A DNA stretch of 13,279 nt from Phototrophicales bacterium (GTDB lineage: Bacteria; Chloroflexota; Anaerolineae; Aggregatilineales; Phototrophicaceae), in NCBI GenBank assembly GCA_002794515.1, contig PGTJ01000042.1, positions 1 to 13,279 of the forward strand, read 5' to 3'. The notes below the pieces were generated by a model, which saw only the letters and a program-made list of their open reading frames with translations, was not told the origin of the DNA and did not search any database. A program made the position numbers and the translations under genes. Below are positions 1 to 7,213 of the stretch, one piece after another. Each line of letters starts with the position of its first letter. Within the stretch, counting starts at the first letter, position 1.

Positions 1-1721
1 AAATCGGTCAGGGAGCAAAACCGGGTGAGGGTGGTCATCTGCCTGGGTATAAAGTCACCGAACAAGTCGCCGCGGCGCGCCATACCACCCCTGGCGTAGA
101 CTTAATTTCGCCGAGCAATAATCATGACTTGTATTCTATCGAAGACCTCGCCCAATTGATTGATGAACTCAAAACGGCTAATCCGTATGCACGGGTATCG
201 GTCAAAATTCCTGTGGTGCCTGGTGTTGGGATTATCGCCGTTGGTGTGGCGAAAGCGGGTGCAGATATTATCAACATCACGGGTTATGAAGGTGGCACAG
301 GGGCGGCACGCGCCCACTCATTGCGCCATGTCGGGATGCCCGCCGAAGTCGGTGTGTGGCTGGCGCATCGGGCGCTCATCGAGAGTGGCTTGCGCGATGA
401 TGTCGAGTTGTGGTGTGATGGTGGCATGAAGAGCGGGCGCGATGCTGTCAAGATGATGTTATTGGGCGCGAATCGTGTTGGCTTTGGCACGATGGCGATG
501 GTCGCTGTGGGTTGTACGATTTGTCGCGGTTGTCATGATGGCACATGTCATGTGGGCATCACCACTCATGTCAAGACCCGCGAAGAGGCGGCATTGAAAA
601 ACTTTAAGTCTTTCCGTCCATTTGAAGAAAAAGGCTCGGCTGATGGCATTGTCAATGTGTTCAATATGTTGGCAGAAGATATACGCCGTGTGGTCGGACA
701 GTTGGGCTTCACCTGCGCCCAAGATATTGTTGGGCGGGCAGATTTGCTCGAACAAATCGCTATGCACGAGCGCATCGACCTGACCAATTTGCTCAAGCGT
801 GTGCCACCTGTCACCAAAAAGCCACAATTGCAAGGTGGACGACGATTGACCCGTCCACGTAATACGCTCAGTAAACAAATCACGGGTGTGGTTGCCGATT
901 GTTTAGCGCGTGGCGATGCCGAGATGACTTATGATGACGAACAGGTCATGGCGATGGATCGGGCATTAGGCACACACTTATCGGGCGCGTTGGCGCGGGG
1001 TGAGCTTGAGCATGATGTCGAAATTGAAGCCATTCACCTCAGTTTTAGCAACTCGGCTATCCCTGGCAATGGTCTTGCCGCCTTTATGGATAACCCGCTC
1101 GATGTATTGGTTGAAGGTGGCGCACAAGACGGTGTGGCGAAATGCGCCCGTGCGGGTACTGTGACCATCCTCAAGGGGTTAAATCACAATGGTGTGCGCG
1201 TTGATGGTAGTGTTGGCAAGAGCTTTGCCTATGGCGCACAAGGTGGGTTGTTCATCGTGCAAGGTAATGCCGATACACGCGCCTGCATCCGCCTCAGTGG
1301 GGCAGATGTGATTTTTGGTGGCGAAATCGAACAACCGCTACGCGATGAAGATGGATGCTTGGCAGTACGCGCCAACCTCAAAGGATATGCCTTTGAATAT
1401 ATGACCTCTGGACGCGCACTTGTCTTGGGCGACCCCGGTCCGTGGATGTGCGCGGGCATGAGTGGCGGTGTGATTTATCAACGTATTCAACCCGAAATGG
1501 GCTTGACCATCCGCGCCATCGAAAGACGTATCGCTGAAGGCTCTTCGGTTGTGGTCAGCGCATTAGATGATAAAGGCTTTGAGGATGTGACCGAATTGTT
1601 GAGCAAATATATTCAAACATTAGAGGTGAATAATCAGGCAGAAGCCACCCAACACCTCTATGAATTGCTCCAACATCCTACCGAACATTTTGTGAAAATT
1701 GCGCCACCACTGCGCGGGTAA
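1..1721 (+). CDS. gltB: Glutamate synthase large subunit, C-terminal part (5' end outside window)
   Basis: The frame is open from the left edge, so the start and the N-terminal amidotransferase domain are not visible. The product converts 2-oxoglutarate plus glutamine-derived ammonia to two glutamates in the cytoplasm. The first residues in frame include QGAKPGEGG and TPGVDLISP, typical of the FMN-binding synthase barrel, followed by KIPVVPGVG and GYEGGTGAA. The iron-sulfur loop has four cysteines, with codons at 513, 522, 531 and 546, spaced C-x2-C-x2-C-x4-C. The first, third and fourth match the usual 3Fe-4S ligands and the second is extra. From about 1020 to 1650 lies the GXGXG beta-helix domain (VGKSFAYGAQGG, then LSGADVIFGGE, EYMTSGRALVLGDPG). 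The end, HFVKIAPPLRG, resembles the family's normal C-terminus. A hairpin terminator follows 23 bases after the stop. The family call is firm; the electron donor (NAD(P)H or ferredoxin) cannot be read from this part. Confidence 0.92.
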   Translation, partial: IGQGAKPGEGGHLPGYKVTEQVAAARHTTPGVDLISPSNNHDLYSIEDLAQLIDELKTANPYARVSVKIPVVPGVGIIAVGVAKAGADIINITGYEGGTGAARAHSLRHVGMPAEVGVWLAHRALIESGLRDDVELWCDGGMKSGRDAVKMMLLGANRVGFGTMAMVAVGCTICRGCHDGTCHVGITTHVKTREEAALKNFKSFRPFEEKGSADGIVNVFNMLAEDIRRVVGQLGFTCAQDIVGRADLLEQIAMHERIDLTNLLKRVPPVTKKPQLQGGRRLTRPRNTLSKQITGVVADCLARGDAEMTYDDEQVMAMDRALGTHLSGALARGELEHDVEIEAIHLSFSNSAIPGNGLAAFMDNPLDVLVEGGAQDGVAKCARAGTVTILKGLNHNGVRVDGSVGKSFAYGAQGGLFIVQGNADTRACIRLSGADVIFGGEIEQPLRDEDGCLAVRANLKGYAFEYMTSGRALVLGDPGPWMCAGMSGGVIYQRIQPEMGLTIRAIERRIAEGSSVVVSALDDKGFEDVTELLSKYIQTLEVNNQAEATQHLYELLQHPTEHFVKIAPPLRG

Positions 1722-1744
1722 ACACAACCCGTATTCTCCAATCG

Positions 1745-1790
1745 AAAACGCGAGAACATCCCTCCTCCTGATGCTTCTCGCGTTTTTGTT
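1745..1790 (+). terminator. Intrinsic terminator after gltB
   Basis: A perfect 12-bp inverted repeat (AAAACGCGAGAA at 1745-1756, TTCTCGCGTTTT at 1775-1786) encloses an 18-base loop. The T-run 1783-1787 is partly in the stem. The A-run on the left arm means it could also work in the opposite direction. It sits between the gltB stop and the likely coaD promoter. Confidence 0.8.
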
Positions 1791-1836
1791 GTGGCACAAA
1801 ATCACAATTCGGCGTAAAATATAACGATAATTTGTT

Positions 1837-1842
1837 TATAAT
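1837..1842 (+). promoter_or_regulatory. Putative -10 box for coaD
   Basis: A perfect TATAAT lies 87 bases before the coaD ATG, just after the gltB terminator. It is preceded by TG at 1833-1834, one base off the extended -10 position. No good TTGACA-like -35 is visible at 16-18 bases upstream. If used, the transcript would have a leader of about 80 bases. Confidence 0.4.
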
Positions 1843-1929
1843 TTGATGGATGCAATACCATACACCCATATATCCCATATCATCATGGTGGGATTGTGTG
1901 TAACATATCAAAAAAATTGGAGATTATTG

Positions 1930-2433
1930 ATGAAGCAAAAGGCGGTATATCCTGCCACATTAGACCCTATTCATTATGGACACATTGATATTGCCATTCG
2001 TGCATCTAAAATATTTGATGAATTGATTATTGCTATTTATGACAAACCCAAAAAGCAATTGTTGTTCAGTCCACAAGAACGGGTCGAACTGGCACAACAA
2101 GCCTTTGTGGACCATCCCAATATTCGAGTTGCGCTTTTTTCGGGTTTGGTAGTAAACTATGTGACATCAGTTGGTGCGAGTGTATTAGTGCGTGGCTTGC
2201 GTGTGTTCTCTGATTTTGAATTTGAATTTCGGATGGCACTGGCGAATCGCAAACTTGCGCCGAATATCGAGACCGTCTCGATTATCAGTGATGAGCGTTA
2301 TGTGCATATCAGCTCTAGCACGGTGCGCGAAGTGGCAGAATTGGGTGGTGATGTGTCTTCGATGGTGCCAGATTTTGTACATCAGGCATTGATTAAACGT
2401 TATGCGGAACTTCAACGGCAATCGAATGCCTAA
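1930..2433 (+). CDS. coaD: Phosphopantetheine adenylyltransferase
   Basis: CoaD transfers AMP from ATP to 4'-phosphopantetheine to give dephospho-CoA, the penultimate step of coenzyme A synthesis, in the cytoplasm. The 167-residue length is normal. The N-terminus carries the nucleotidyltransferase signature: T10, D12-P13 and H15-x-G17-H18. Also present are LVRGLR (R88 and R91), DFEFEF (95-100), NRKLAP, and the ISSSTVRE motif (127-134) followed by GGDVSSMVP. These positions line up closely with the E. coli enzyme. I chose ATG 1930 because GGAG at 1919-1922 sits 7 bases before it and the protein then begins MKQKAVYP, as the family does. The frame is open back to an ATG at 1843, but that stretch is not family-like. 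The next gene starts 25 bases downstream. Confidence 0.96.
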   Translation: MKQKAVYPATLDPIHYGHIDIAIRASKIFDELIIAIYDKPKKQLLFSPQERVELAQQAFVDHPNIRVALFSGLVVNYVTSVGASVLVRGLRVFSDFEFEFRMALANRKLAPNIETVSIISDERYVHISSSTVREVAELGGDVSSMVPDFVHQALIKRYAELQRQSNA

Positions 2434-2458
2434 GTGATTGTTCAGAAAGGTGAATGAT

Positions 2459-3064
2459 ATGGATATTCAACATTTAGTAGACCGTTTAGAAGATTTGATA
2501 GATGAAGGTCGGCATTTGCCCTTCAGCAAGTTCACCATGATCGATGAGGAACGCGCCCTCGAAATTATAGACCAGATGCGTATCTCGATTCCCGAAGAGA
2601 TCGAAAAAGCCACGCGCATCCTCGCCCAGCGCGATCGGGTTTTGGCACAAGCCAATGAAGAAGCGGCGCGAATTATCCAAAATGCTCGTGCGAAGGGTGA
2701 AGAGTTGCTCACAGAAGATGTGAATGTGCAAGCGGCGCAAAATATGGCGGCGAATATCATCGAACAAGCCAATCAAGAGGCACAACGCATCAAAGCCGAA
2801 GCCGACCAATATATTCTCAATGTCCTGACTAAACTCGAACAGACCTTGCAGGTAAATCTGAATACAGTACGCAATGGCATCAATACCGTGCGCCAGCCCA
2901 ATACCACATTGACACCAACCGTCACCACCACACCATCGGTGACCGATGATGTGACCAGTGGTTATTCTGCCCCTGTACAAGTGGCACAAGAGCAACCTGT
3001 GACGACATCACAAAATCGCGTCCCAGGCATCAGCTTACGGCGCAATCAAAAAGATACCGAATAA
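2459..3064 (+). CDS. Coiled-coil 'ATPase-like' protein downstream of coaD (b-subunit/DivIVA-like)
   Basis: This 201-residue soluble protein has no signal peptide, membrane segment or nucleotide-binding motif. An N-terminal module (1-45: LVDRLEDLIDEG, LPFSKFTMID, ALEIIDQMRISIPEEI) is followed by a long Ala/Glu/Gln-rich helix (about 46-145: EEAARIIQNARAKGEELL, then AQNMAANIIEQANQEAQRI) that should form a coiled coil. A Thr/Pro/Val-rich tail follows (147-201), probably disordered. From memory, similar proteins lie next to coaD in clostridia and other bacteria and are labelled 'ATPase' only because the coiled coil resembles ATP-synthase b or H subunits. Its role is unknown; a scaffold or division-site function is a guess. 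ATG 2459 has AAAGG at 2446-2450 upstream; a reading start at 2438 lacks such a site. It is probably cotranscribed with coaD. Confidence 0.8.
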   Translation: MDIQHLVDRLEDLIDEGRHLPFSKFTMIDEERALEIIDQMRISIPEEIEKATRILAQRDRVLAQANEEAARIIQNARAKGEELLTEDVNVQAAQNMAANIIEQANQEAQRIKAEADQYILNVLTKLEQTLQVNLNTVRNGINTVRQPNTTLTPTVTTTPSVTDDVTSGYSAPVQVAQEQPVTTSQNRVPGISLRRNQKDTE

Positions 3065-3085
3065 TGGTGGCATAATCGCCACCAT
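3064..3085. repeat. Perfect hairpin at the end of the coaD unit
   Basis: ATGGTGGC (3064-3071) and GCCACCAT (3078-3085) form an 8-bp stem with a 6-base loop. The stem begins on the last base of the upstream stop codon. There is no T-run after it, so it is not a classic intrinsic terminator. It may protect the mRNA 3' end or be a weak terminator. Confidence 0.5.
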
Positions 3086-3129
3086 CAAGTGAACCGTTTG
3101 CATCTGAATTGATATGCCACAATAGTCTT

Positions 3130-3157
3130 TTGGGCAGTTTTCTTGTACACTTATACA
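3130..3157 (+). promoter_or_regulatory. Weak candidate promoter for nusB-tatC
   Basis: TTGGGC (3130-3135), a 16-base spacer and TATACA (3152-3157) are the best promoter-like pair in the 138-base gap before nusB. Both boxes are poor matches. An inverted repeat overlaps the -10 and the expected start point. Confidence 0.25.
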
Positions 3158-3178
3158 CCGTCTCAGTCTGATAAGTGT
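3147..3178. repeat. Inverted repeat upstream of nusB
   Basis: ACACTTAT (3147-3154) and ATAAGTGT (3171-3178) are perfect 8-bp arms separated by 16 bases. Three further pairs outward (3144-3146 with 3179-3181) are possible if G-T wobbles are allowed. No T-run follows. It could be a protein operator over the promoter or a hairpin in the leader, ending 24 bases before the start codon. Confidence 0.45.
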
Positions 3179-3202
3179 GTATGATGTGAAACTAGGTGTC
3201 CC

Positions 3203-3745
3203 TTGAGCGATTCAGAGTATAATTTTTTTGAATTTGATCCCGAAGATGTTATCGATGTCGAGGTGGTCGAACACCCCGCCCCGGTCAATGAACGCAGTTT
3301 TGCCCGACGGGTGGCATTACAGGTGTTATATGAAGTCGATAGCGCCGACCATCTGGTCGGAGATGTGTTACAACGTCAAGTCGAAGCCAATGAATTACCC
3401 AGCCATCTGGGTGAATATTTGCGCGAAATTGTCTTGGGGGTAATTGACCAGCACCGCATTTTGGATGCCATTATCAAACATTTTGCGCCTGAATTCCCCA
3501 TCAGCCAATTGGCAATTATAGACCGCAATATTTTGCGGATTGCGATTTATGAATTTGCCCTGAAACATACTGTCCCGACAGGCATCGCCATTGATGAAGC
3601 GGTCGAATTGGCGAAATTATATGGCGCAGATGGTTCTCCTCGTTTTGTGAATGGTGTGTTGGGCGCGATTGCCGATGACCGCAAAACACTCGGCGATATT
3701 ATCAACACCACCAAATTGAATAACCCACAAAAAGCTGATGAATAA
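3203..3745 (+). CDS. nusB: Transcription antitermination factor NusB
   Basis: NusB binds the boxA RNA element together with NusE (ribosomal protein S10) and supports antitermination on rRNA operons. The core starts near residue 31 (RSFARRVALQVLYEVD) and contains REIVLGVIDQHRILD, the hallmark IDRNILRIAIYE, IAIDEAVELAKLYG and SPRFVNGVLGAI. At 180 residues it is longer than the usual 130-150. The extra part is an acidic N-terminal extension of about 30 residues with nine Asp/Glu, plus a short tail. The start is TTG at 3203, with AGGTG at 3194-3198. An in-frame TGA lies just upstream and the frame has no ATG, so only GTG codons inside the extension offer alternatives. The last 8 bases overlap tatC, implying translational coupling. 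Confidence 0.93.
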   Translation: MSDSEYNFFEFDPEDVIDVEVVEHPAPVNERSFARRVALQVLYEVDSADHLVGDVLQRQVEANELPSHLGEYLREIVLGVIDQHRILDAIIKHFAPEFPISQLAIIDRNILRIAIYEFALKHTVPTGIAIDEAVELAKLYGADGSPRFVNGVLGAIADDRKTLGDIINTTKLNNPQKADE

Positions 3746-4511
3746 CACCCAGTCACCCGATAACCGACCACCTGTCTCGATTCCCAATAGCGAATTGCGG
3801 ATGTCATTTTTTGAGCATCTGAATGAATTGCGCCGTCGCTTGATATGGGCGTTTTTATCGCTCATTCTGGGTACGCTATTAGGGCTTTTCTTTTCCGAAG
3901 CCGTTTTGCGATATTTGGTCGCGCCATATGCCGAGCGGTTGGTCGTTTTGGGTCCGACAGGTTCGGTGGTGACATTTTTCCGTGTGGCGTTGATGTTGGG
4001 TGGCATTTTCGCCTTCCCAATGATTTTGTATCAGATTTTATTATTCGTCTTGCCCGGATTGCACCGCAACGAAAAGCGCATCTTGTTGCTATCGTTGCCT
4101 CCTGTGATGCTCTTGTTTATCGGTGGAATCGCCTTTGCATGGTTCATCCTCGTACCCCCTGCAATTGGCTTTTTGGCGGGCTTCCAGACCGATATTTTCC
4201 GCCCCGAATGGACGGCAGACCAATATATCGGCTTCATCACGGCGTTATTATTTTGGATGGGTGTGGCATTTGAGATGCCATTGGTGATGTTTGTCTTGGC
4301 GATATTGGGTTTTGTGCGTGCTGGGGCGCTCATCCGTCATTGGCGTATTGCGGTGGTGTTATCGGCGGTGGCGGCGGCGGTTATCACACCTACTGTCGAT
4401 CCTGTGAATATGTCGTTGGTGATGGGTCCGCTCATCGGCTTATATATCATTAGTATCATCTTGGTGATGATTGGGGCGCGGATAAATACCCCCAAAGAAA
4501 CGACATCCTGA
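3738..4511 (+). CDS. tatC: Sec-independent protein translocase TatC
   Basis: TatC is the multi-pass inner-membrane receptor that binds twin-arginine signal peptides and, with TatA/TatB, exports folded proteins. The 257-residue length is typical. The cytoplasmic N-terminus has the signal-peptide-binding motif FFEHLNELRRRL (24-35, with E30 and R32). Six hydrophobic segments follow at about 36-53, 83-104, 116-138, 163-178, 181-193 and 201-250, the last region holding two helices. GVAFEMPLV carries E179, equivalent to the conserved Glu in the fourth helix region. A conserved AVITPTVDP lies before the last helix. The ATG overlaps nusB by 8 bases, and its TGA overlaps the next ATG by one base. No tatA/tatB gene lies in the window. 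Confidence 0.95.
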   Translation: MNNTQSPDNRPPVSIPNSELRMSFFEHLNELRRRLIWAFLSLILGTLLGLFFSEAVLRYLVAPYAERLVVLGPTGSVVTFFRVALMLGGIFAFPMILYQILLFVLPGLHRNEKRILLLSLPPVMLLFIGGIAFAWFILVPPAIGFLAGFQTDIFRPEWTADQYIGFITALLFWMGVAFEMPLVMFVLAILGFVRAGALIRHWRIAVVLSAVAAAVITPTVDPVNMSLVMGPLIGLYIISIILVMIGARINTPKETTS

Positions 4512-5926
4512 TGTTCAATCGGTTATTCAAACGCAAGCGCGATAAGCGGGTGTTGGTATTTGGCTTGGATTGTGCCAGCCCACACTTGATATTCGATCAG
4601 TTTCATGCCGAATTGCCCAATTTTGCCCGCCTGATGTCGGGTGGCACATGGGGTGAACTCGAATCATCTACGCCGTGTATCACCGTCCCTGCGTGGTCGA
4701 GCATGATGACCAGTCGTGATGCTGGTGTGTTGGGCATATATGGTTTTCGCAATCGTGCCGATTATTCTTATCAGAACATGGTCACTGCCGATAGCACCCA
4801 TATTCATCAGCCACGCTTATGGGATATTTTAGGCGAAGCAGGCAAGCAATGCACGGTGTTGTCTGTCCCCCAAACCTATCCTGTTCAGCCCATTAATGGC
4901 ACGATGCTCAGTTGTTTTCTCACGCCGAATACACAGGCAATGTTCACTTATCCCGCCATATTCAAAAATCAGGTGCTGAACCTCGTCCCCGATTATGCGT
5001 TTGATGTCAAAGATTTTCGCACCGATGATAAAGCCCGATTGCACCAAAATTTATTGGCATTGCGCGATAAGCAATTTCGGGTGTTCAAATATGCCGTTCA
5101 GCATACCGAGTGGGATTTTTTGATGCATGTTGATATTGCCCTCGACCGTATTCATCATGGTTTTTGGCGCTATCATGACCCCCAACACCGCTTGCATGAC
5201 CCCAATAGCCCATTCGTCAATGTGATACGCGATTATTATCGCTTGCTCGATTCGCAATTGGGCGAAATTTTATCCCTACTCGATGACCAAACGGTGGTTT
5301 TAGTCGTCAGCGATCATGGTGTCAAACGGATGGACGGCGGGATTTGCATCAACGAATGGTTATGGCGCGAGGGCTGGTTGCATCTCAACAATCCACCGCC
5401 ACAGGGGATGCTCACCCCATTCGAGAAGCTGGATGTAGATTGGTCAAAAACGCGGGCGTGGTCATCGGGCGGATATTATGCGCGCATATTTTTGAATGTC
5501 GCAGGACGTGAACCACAGGGGATTATCCCCAACCACGATTACACCCGTGTACGCGATGAACTAGCCGATGCCATCCGTCAGATTCGTGGCACGAATGATG
5601 AATTGTTGCATCACCACATTATCCGCCCACAAGATGTTTATCGCCAAGTGAACGGGGTTGCCCCCGATTTACTGGTGTATTTTGGTGATTTACATTGGCG
5701 GGCGATCGGCAGTTTGGGACATGGGGCGCATTATACCCTCGAAAATGATACTGGCGCGGATGATGCCAATCATGATACACAGGGCATGTTCATCTTATAT
5801 GACCCACAAACCACAGGGCAGGGGTGTGTGGTAGGCGAGAATTTGCTCAATATCGCGCCCACCATCTTAAACCTGATGAACGTAAAAATTCCCGCCGATA
5901 TGCAAGGCAAGATTATCGGCGCATAG
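4511..5926 (+). CDS. Alkaline-phosphatase-superfamily phosphohydrolase/phosphodiesterase (COG3379-like)
   Basis: This 471-residue protein fits the alkaline phosphatase superfamily, which uses two metal ions and a Thr/Ser nucleophile to hydrolyse phosphoesters. Visible motifs are GLDCASP with metal ligand D20; the nucleophile region CITVPAWSS with T58; LDRIHHGFW with D212 and H216; VSDHG with D268 and H269; and NHDTQGMFI with H421. The C-terminus has NIAPTILNLM, a common ending in these enzymes. There is no signal peptide or membrane helix, and the basic N-terminus suggests a cytoplasmic enzyme, so the neighbouring tatC is not evidence of export. The substrate is unknown: nucleotide, lipid headgroup or sugar phosphate are all possible. 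The start overlaps the tatC stop (TGATG), so translation is coupled. The 3' end overlaps the opposing gene by 14 bases. Confidence 0.88.
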   Translation: MFNRLFKRKRDKRVLVFGLDCASPHLIFDQFHAELPNFARLMSGGTWGELESSTPCITVPAWSSMMTSRDAGVLGIYGFRNRADYSYQNMVTADSTHIHQPRLWDILGEAGKQCTVLSVPQTYPVQPINGTMLSCFLTPNTQAMFTYPAIFKNQVLNLVPDYAFDVKDFRTDDKARLHQNLLALRDKQFRVFKYAVQHTEWDFLMHVDIALDRIHHGFWRYHDPQHRLHDPNSPFVNVIRDYYRLLDSQLGEILSLLDDQTVVLVVSDHGVKRMDGGICINEWLWREGWLHLNNPPPQGMLTPFEKLDVDWSKTRAWSSGGYYARIFLNVAGREPQGIIPNHDYTRVRDELADAIRQIRGTNDELLHHHIIRPQDVYRQVNGVAPDLLVYFGDLHWRAIGSLGHGAHYTLENDTGADDANHDTQGMFILYDPQTTGQGCVVGENLLNIAPTILNLMNVKIPADMQGKIIGA

Positions 5927-6668
5927 GTGGTAATAAGCCTGCACGACCCAATTTCCGTTCTAACTGACGGCGTGTATCGCGCATGGCGAGTTCTAAATAG
6001 GGAAATGCCAACCATGCCGTCATCAACCCGAACAAACCACCTGTGACCACCCTGAAAAATGGTGTTGTCTCGCGGATTTCCCACAAATTGAATGGGGTAT
6101 AACTGAGTAATTGGCTACCACCATCTAAGCCGATTGGCAATACACCCACAAAGATATATAACCATAATGGCACAGGACGTAATTTTCGCCTCACGGTGGG
6201 GATGGCATAAATCAATCCGCCGACCAACATCATGCCCCAAATCATGTTATCGCGCTCGCACAATGCCATCTTGTATCCCATTTGTGCATTGCCCAAAAAG
6301 GTCTTGTGTGCCAAAACCCAATCGAGGGTGAATTCTGCTTCGGGCGGAAATTGTAACTGTGGGATGTTGGCGGTGTATTCTTCATATGATTTCACGCCGA
6401 TGTCGGTATATTGGCGTGGATAAACCGCTTGTTCGCCGAATAAGAAGAACGACCGAAACCCAAATTGATGACAAAACGGCGCATATACGGTGTAGATGAT
6501 GTGCGCGGGACCCGTCAGCCCGATACGCATCAGGACGGGCGCGGCGATGGGTAGGGTGACATACACAGTCAGGAAGATGAGCGCAATCCGCAACCAATGG
6601 CGCGTCAGGCTGAGGACGGCTAAATTGGCGCGTATGGCGAATGATTTTTTTGTGGGTGGTTGTGGCAT
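5913..6668 (-). CDS. DUF2085 family membrane protein
   Basis: This 251-residue integral membrane protein has hydrophobic helices at about 26-48, 143-157, 166-183 and 206-226. It carries the DUF2085 signatures: APFCHQFGFRSFFLFGEQ (C66, H67, Q68, R72) and, after an insertion, ALCERDN (C137, R139), then VLPIGLDGGSQL. The function of the family is not known. It is the last gene of a three-gene run whose other members are thiol-disulfide proteins, only 5 bases after the stop of the thioredoxin-like gene. The two conserved cysteines therefore make a redox role reasonable, as inference. Its ribosome site (AGGA) lies at the end of the preceding gene. It overlaps the convergent phosphohydrolase gene by 14 bases, leaving no room for a separate terminator between them. 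Confidence 0.82.
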   Translation of the reverse strand: MPQPPTKKSFAIRANLAVLSLTRHWLRIALIFLTVYVTLPIAAPVLMRIGLTGPAHIIYTVYAPFCHQFGFRSFFLFGEQAVYPRQYTDIGVKSYEEYTANIPQLQFPPEAEFTLDWVLAHKTFLGNAQMGYKMALCERDNMIWGMMLVGGLIYAIPTVRRKLRPVPLWLYIFVGVLPIGLDGGSQLLSYTPFNLWEIRETTPFFRVVTGGLFGLMTAWLAFPYLELAMRDTRRQLERKLGRAGLLPPMRR

Positions 6669-6673
6669 GGGTT

Positions 6674-7213
6674 TTATCCTAAAAAAGATGAAAAATAGGG
6701 CTTAATCGCACTACGGACAGTATCGAGGCGGATTGTACCATGAAAAATATGGGTAATCACCCCTTCAGGCGAGATGATGAATGTGGTCGGTTGTGTGCGT
6801 AGCCGATACAATCCTGCTATCCGTCCATCATCGATGCCGATGGAGAAGGTGAGACCAAGCCTCTCGCGCCATTCATCCACGATATTCTCCGATTCGCCTA
6901 AATTGATGGCTAATATCACCAATCCGTTATCGCCAAATTCATCATATAGGCGTTGTAAATCGGGCATCTCGACCAAACATGGCTCGCACCATGTCGCCCA
7001 AAAATTGAGGATAATCGGCTGACCCCGATAACTATCCAATAGTGGGAATGCAGGGGCAATGGCGTTGATTTCTGGGGCAATTGGACGAGCAGAATTGGGC
7101 AGGCGATAACCCGTGAAATCGGCGCGATTTGGCAACCCCGCGCCGATGATGATCACCAACCCAATACCGATAAATATGGCGCTGATGAGGCTATATAACA
7201 AGCGTTTTATCAT
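6674..7213 (-). CDS. Membrane-anchored TlpA/ResA-like thiol-disulfide oxidoreductase
   Basis: This 179-residue protein has an N-terminal membrane anchor (about 5-27, with basic residues before it) and a thioredoxin fold facing outside the cytoplasm. The fold contains FWATWCEPC (C76 and C79), the usual ResA/TlpA redox site in which Glu follows the first cysteine, and the cis-proline P142 in RTQPTTFII. The ending GVITHIFHG is also typical. Such proteins reduce disulfides, often in apocytochrome c, using electrons from a CcdA-type membrane protein, and that partner is encoded directly upstream. The start overlaps the stop of the CcdA-TlpA gene by four bases (ATGA), so the two are translationally coupled. 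No cytochrome c maturation genes are in view, so the actual client is uncertain. Confidence 0.9.
   Translation of the reverse strand: MIKRLLYSLISAIFIGIGLVIIIGAGLPNRADFTGYRLPNSARPIAPEINAIAPAFPLLDSYRGQPIILNFWATWCEPCLVEMPDLQRLYDEFGDNGLVILAINLGESENIVDEWRERLGLTFSIGIDDGRIAGLYRLRTQPTTFIISPEGVITHIFHGTIRLDTVRSAIKPYFSSFLG

Noticed and set aside
459..883. Minus-strand open frames of 105-139 codons inside gltB
   Set aside because: They are antisense to conserved glutamate synthase motifs and show no protein-like features.
1843..1929. In-frame upstream ATG that would add 29 residues to CoaD
   Set aside because: The added stretch is not like any CoaD N-terminus, starts right at the -10 box, and the ATG at 1930 has a good ribosome site and gives the normal length.
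1850..1929. Riboswitch or structured leader before coaD
   Set aside because: The roughly 80-base leader offers only short imperfect stems and no known aptamer core that I can recognise.
3064..3085. Intrinsic terminator after the coiled-coil gene
   Set aside because: The stem is good but there is no T-run on either side, so it is listed only as a hairpin.
3845..4273. Alternative plus-strand frame of 142 codons inside tatC
   Set aside because: It is a shifted-frame shadow of tatC; the tatC frame has all family motifs.
4511..5926. Phosphohydrolase as a Tat-exported enzyme because it follows tatC
   Set aside because: The N-terminus has basic residues but no twin-arginine signal with a hydrophobic stretch; it goes straight into the metal-binding strand.
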